In this document: positions 61,256 through 64,000 of the stretch, piece after piece
Position numbering within the stretch: the stretch's first letter is position 1
Layout of the letters: each line of letters opens with the position of its first letter
From: Longimicrobiales bacterium
GTDB taxonomy: Bacteria > Gemmatimonadota > Gemmatimonadetes > Longimicrobiales > Gaopeijiaceae
Assembly (NCBI GenBank): GCA_958296005.1
Contig: CATQHQ010000001.1
Span: 636,134 to 700,133 of the forward strand
Direction: 5' to 3'
Length of the DNA: 64,000 bases
Position numbers and translations under genes: made by a program
Notes under the pieces: model-generated
The model's input: the letters and a program-made list of their open reading frames with translations, nothing else
Databases searched by the model: none
Told to the model about the DNA's origin: nothing

Positions 61256-61861
61256 TCACCCCTCGAACCCCAATTCCAGTTGCAGAAGCCCGAAGCTCCG
61301 CCGGTGGTGAGGGGTGAGGCCGCACGCCCGTAGTGCTTGGCGGTGGCTCGGGGTGCCGTAGCCCATGTTCCGCTCCCACCCGTACTCCGCGTAGCGAGGC
61401 GCCAGCCGGGTCATGAGTCGGTCGCGGCACACCTTGGCGACGATGGAGGCGCAGGCGATGGAGTGGACCAGCCCGTCGCCTCCCACCACCGCCTCGTGCT
61501 CCCACTCCACGCCCCGCATCGGGAGCCCGTCCACCACCACCTGGTCCGGCGCGAAGGGGAGATGCGACAACGCCCGGGTCATGGCGAGGGCGGTTGCGCG
61601 CAGGATGTTGTTCCGGTCGATCTCCCGCACGGAAGCCGCGCCCAGCGACGCCGCGACGGCTTGGGCGTGGATCTCCACCGCCACTCGGCGCCGGGTCTCG
61701 ACGTCGAGGAGCTTGGAGTCGTCGGCACCTTCAATGAAGACGCCCTTGGGGAGGACCACCGCCGCCGCTACGACCGGTCCCGCCAGAGGACCACGCCCCA
61801 CTTCGTCCACCCCCGCGACCCGGGCGAGGCCCCGGTCCCAGAACCGCCGCTCGTACTCCAG
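61256..61861 (-). CDS. rnhB: Ribonuclease HII (probable CTG start)
   Basis: Cleaves RNA of RNA-DNA hybrids and misinserted ribonucleotides. The active-site segment is VAGVDEVGRGPLAGPVVAAA, with further SKLLDVETRR, HSIACASIVAKVCRDRLM (Asp/Glu-containing) and GYGTPSHRQAL. The track start (GTG 61810) cuts into the catalytic VDEVGRG motif and cannot be right. The frame is open further upstream with conserved EYERRFWDRGLARVAG. No ATG, GTG or TTG is found there; CTG 61861 gives 201 residues, a normal length for RNase HII. 76 bases downstream of rplS, a common pairing in bacteria. Confidence 0.92.
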   Translation of the reverse strand: MEYERRFWDRGLARVAGVDEVGRGPLAGPVVAAAVVLPKGVFIEGADDSKLLDVETRRRVAVEIHAQAVAASLGAASVREIDRNNILRATALAMTRALSHLPFAPDQVVVDGLPMRGVEWEHEAVVGGDGLVHSIACASIVAKVCRDRLMTRLAPRYAEYGWERNMGYGTPSHRQALRACGLTPHHRRSFGLLQLELGFEG

Positions 61862-61937
61862 CCCGCCGGACGAGCGATTCGACGCCCGCGAAGCGTCTGC
61901 CCGCGTGCCGTCCTCCGAGGGAGCCGCGGCCGGCCTC

Positions 61938-62297
61938 CTACTTGGGCCGGTAGGTCCGCTTCTCCTTGATCCGAGCGGCCTTGCCCCGGCGGTTCCGCAG
62001 GTAGTAGAGCTTGGCTCGCCTCACCCGCCCGCGCCGCACTACCTCGACGCCGCCGACGGTGGGCGCGTTGACGGGGAACACCCTCTCGACGCCGATCCCG
62101 CCGGACGTCTTGCGGACTCGGAAGGTCTCGCCCATCCCCGAGCCGCGTCGCCCCAGGCACACGCCCTCGAAGACCTGGATGCGCTCCTTCTGGCCCTCCC
62201 GAACCCGGTACATGACCCTGATCGTGTCGCCGGGGGCAAAATCGGGAAGATCGTTCCGGGCGTGTTCCATGTCGAGCTGGTGAAGGGTGTCGGCCAT
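61938..62297 (-). CDS. rplS: 50S ribosomal protein L19
   Basis: 119 residues from ATG 62297, with GGAGAG 6 bases upstream; the long N-terminal part in the track is a shadow. Diagnostic stretches are [44 protein letters not shown], then [17 protein letters not shown] and [21 protein letters not shown]. It is a large-subunit protein at the subunit interface. Unlike the common order rpsP-rimM-trmD-rplS, those genes are not upstream here: a Nudix gene is. rnhB follows. Confidence 0.96.
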   Translation of the reverse strand: MADTLHQLDMEHARNDLPDFAPGDTIRVMYRVREGQKERIQVFEGVCLGRRGSGMGETFRVRKTSGGIGVERVFPVNAPTVGGVEVVRRGRVRRAKLYYLRNRRGKAARIKEKRTYRPK

Positions 62298-62395
62298 GGT
62301 GACTCTCCGTCGGGTTCGTGGTCGGAGGAGGGTAGCCGGGGAATATAGGGCCGGAGGGGGCGGCGTGGAAGCCGCTGAGCCTCCTCGCGAGAGAT

Positions 62396-63169
62396 CTAGC
62401 CGGGCGTGCGCACGAACTCGGGCTGGATGCGCGGAACCGGGCGGCCCCGGTAGAAGGACAGCAGGGCGTCCACCGAAGAGAACGCCTGGAAGTCCTCCAG
62501 GGTGCGCCGGGTGGGGTGCATCAGGGAGAGGCCGCCTTCGCGGTGGCGGGCCAGGGCGTCGCGGGGGGAAAGCCACACGGCGCCGGTGGTCTCCCGCTCG
62601 TCAGGGACGATCTGGGTGCCGACCGGGACGCCGGTAGCGAAGAAGCGGGTGTCGTAGCGGCGGGGGGACGCGGCGGGAGTGACCCAGTGGGCGACGTACT
62701 CCAGCGCGGCGCCGTCAAGTCGCACTCCCAGGCGCCGCAGGACGGGCGCAAAGGAATCGCCGCCCTCCAGAAGGGACTCGCGGGCGGCCGAAACCGCTGG
62801 GGACTGGAAGGGCGCGGGAGCGGCATCGGGCCGGTCGACCTCGCCACGAGGCACGGCGCAGGCGACCACGCCGGTTTCCTCGAAGGTCTCCCTCACCGCG
62901 GCCCCGTAGTACGCCATCGCGGAGGGCAGCGCGCTGGGCGCCAAGCCCAGTCGAACCCGGGTGGCTTCGGGGTCGAGTCCGTCCCAGAGTCGCGCCATGG
63001 CGTCGCTGCCGTCGGCCGCGTCCACCCGGCCGCCGGGAAAGACGTAGGCGCCGGGGGCGAAGCGGGTCGCCCGGTTGCGGCGCAGCAGGAGAACCTCCGG
63101 CCCGGCCCCTTCGTCCCGCAGAAGGATCAGCGTGGCCGCGGGCAGGGGAACCGACGGGACGGTCGCCAC
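62396..63169 (-). CDS. Nudix hydrolase, NUDT19-like with interrupted Nudix box
   Basis: Hydrolyses nucleoside-diphosphate-linked compounds; NUDT19-like members act on CoA derivatives. 257 residues from GTG 63169, 1 base after the gamma-glutamyltransferase stop. The Nudix box is split: [14 protein letters not shown] is followed by an insertion of about 40 residues before [13 protein letters not shown], the REx2EExG helix. This insertion is characteristic of the NUDT19/RNA pyrophosphohydrolase-like branch. [20 protein letters not shown] at the N-terminus fits. Cytoplasmic. Confidence 0.88.
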   Translation of the reverse strand: MATVPSVPLPAATLILLRDEGAGPEVLLLRRNRATRFAPGAYVFPGGRVDAADGSDAMARLWDGLDPEATRVRLGLAPSALPSAMAYYGAAVRETFEETGVVACAVPRGEVDRPDAAPAPFQSPAVSAARESLLEGGDSFAPVLRRLGVRLDGAALEYVAHWVTPAASPRRYDTRFFATGVPVGTQIVPDERETTGAVWLSPRDALARHREGGLSLMHPTRRTLEDFQAFSSVDALLSFYRGRPVPRIQPEFVRTPG

Positions 63170-63170
63170 G

Positions 63171-64000
63171 TCAGTTGCCGGCGGCGTGGCCGTCCTTTCT
63201 GGGCTCGGAGGCTGCGGCCCAGCCCTTGGGCAGCCGGACGATCACCTGGGCGCCGCCGAAGTCGGTTCGGGTCCAGTCGGTCAGCTCGTGCCCCATCGCC
63301 TCCAACTCCGCCGCCGTGCCGGAGTCGATCCTCTCGATCGCCACTCTTCGCCCGGAGAGGTGGCGGAAGCGCGCCGCGTCCACCGCGGCCTGGGGGTCCA
63401 TGCCGAAGACCAGCATGTTGAGGAGGAGCTGGGCATGGCCCTGTGGCTGCATCGACCCGCCCATGAGCCCGAACGCCATGTGGGGCGCGCCGTCCTTGGT
63501 CACGAAGCCGGGGATGATCGTGTGGAAGGGACGCTTGCGGGGCGCGACCTGATTGGGGTGCCCGTCGTCGATCACGAACCCGGCACCCCGGTTCTGGAGC
63601 GCAAATCCCGTCCCGGGAACCACCACGCCGGAGCCGAACGACGAGTAGATCGAGTTGATGAACGACACCATGTTGCCGTCGGCGTCGGCGACAGTCAGGT
63701 AGATCGTCTCGGAATCGGTGACCGCGGCACCGGGCTCGACGCGCTCCGCCGCGACGGTGGGATCGATGAGACGGCGGCGGGCGTCGACGAATCCGGGTTC
63801 CAGGAGCGAACGAGGGTCGATCTCCATGCTCTCCGGGTCGGAGACGTACCTGTGGAGGTCGGCGAAGGCGACCTTCTTGGCCTCGATCAAGTGGTGCAGG
63901 TACGCCGCCGAGTTGTGACCCATCCCCTCCAGGTCGAAGGGTTCCAGCAGCTCCAACAGCTCCAGGGCGGCCACGCCCTGCCCCGCGGGCGGGAGCTCCC
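63171..64000 (-). CDS. Gamma-glutamyltransferase family protein, C-terminal part (cut by window edge)
   Basis: The frame is open to the right edge (PPAGQGVAALELLELLE continues), so the N-terminal half lies outside. Visible are the end of the large subunit (GHNSAAYLHHLIEAKKVAFAD) and the maturation site. Aligned with classic enzymes, the nucleophilic Thr is the one in DSETIYLTVADADGN, where self-cleavage makes the small subunit. SSFGSGVVVPGTGFALQNRGAGF and KRPFHTIIPGFV are the glycine-rich substrate loops. The Thr-Ile-Tyr form instead of Thr-Thr-His is typical of the YwrD-like branch. GLMGGSMQPQGHAQLLLNML confirms the family. Members hydrolyse glutathione or gamma-glutamyl compounds, often in the periplasm. 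Confidence 0.92.
   Translation of the reverse strand, partial: ELPPAGQGVAALELLELLEPFDLEGMGHNSAAYLHHLIEAKKVAFADLHRYVSDPESMEIDPRSLLEPGFVDARRRLIDPTVAAERVEPGAAVTDSETIYLTVADADGNMVSFINSIYSSFGSGVVVPGTGFALQNRGAGFVIDDGHPNQVAPRKRPFHTIIPGFVTKDGAPHMAFGLMGGSMQPQGHAQLLLNMLVFGMDPQAAVDAARFRHLSGRRVAIERIDSGTAAELEAMGHELTDWTRTDFGGAQVIVRLPKGWAAASEPRKDGHAAGN

Overview
The window is high-GC, densely packed bacterial chromosome. The style of its genes suggests a Gemmatimonadota-like, probably marine or sponge-associated, Gram-negative organism. This is an inference from a TonB-dependent receptor with a carboxypeptidase-regulatory N-terminus, an LVIVD-repeat protein, Tat-exported redox enzymes, a cadherin-repeat outer-membrane protein and a sodium symporter; no rRNA is present to confirm it. 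Many neighbouring genes overlap by 4 bases (ATGA, GTGA and apparently CTGA), so translational coupling is common. Both window edges cut through genes (an amidohydrolase on the left, a gamma-glutamyltransferase on the right).

Layout. 1-8 kb: amidohydrolase end, class I fructose-bisphosphate aldolase, LVIVD surface protein, phosphofructokinase, PIG-L deacetylase. 8-12.6 kb: a complete BMP-type nucleoside ABC importer operon ending in the PIG-L gene. 12.7-18 kb: sodium symporter, an aconitase-family enzyme with domains in AcnB-like order, a protein with an internal repeat, a DUF3047 protein, and tRNA-Val(CAC) and tRNA-Glu(CTC). 18.1-26.2 kb: a quinohemoprotein amine dehydrogenase locus (qhpG-A-D-C-B-F), in which every cross-link residue of the small quinone-bearing subunit is present.

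26.2-32.0 kb: six tandem paralogous sulfotransferase genes of visibly lower GC. They are nearly identical except for one hypervariable stretch of about 30 residues. Intergenic repeats, fossil duplication junctions and scraps of the flanking genes (qhpF and the downstream aminotransferase) lie between them. This is the most unusual part of the window. 32.2-38.5 kb: a Tat-exported aminotransferase, an aquaporin, and a tandemly duplicated block (SGNH hydrolase, Sel1 lipoprotein, gluconate-dehydrogenase subunit 3) with one copy partly decayed. 38.2-45 kb: GMC oxidoreductase with its small subunit, DUF4340 protein, a fused ABC permease-GldG protein and its ATPase, all reading leftward as one tightly spaced group.

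45.4-52.4 kb: TonB receptor, methyltransferase, ribosomal protein S14, a DnaQ-like exonuclease, Rex and S-adenosylhomocysteinase. 52.5-56.1 kb: an accessory island with a Fic protein, an Rpn-type nuclease, and remnants that look like a decayed DUF499/helicase defence cluster. 56.1-64 kb: a 1685-residue cadherin-repeat outer-membrane protein, RNase HII, ribosomal protein L19, a Nudix hydrolase and the gamma-glutamyltransferase. In three genes (rex, the methyltransferase, rnhB) the conserved N-terminus reaches upstream of any ATG, GTG or TTG and CTG is the best start candidate.
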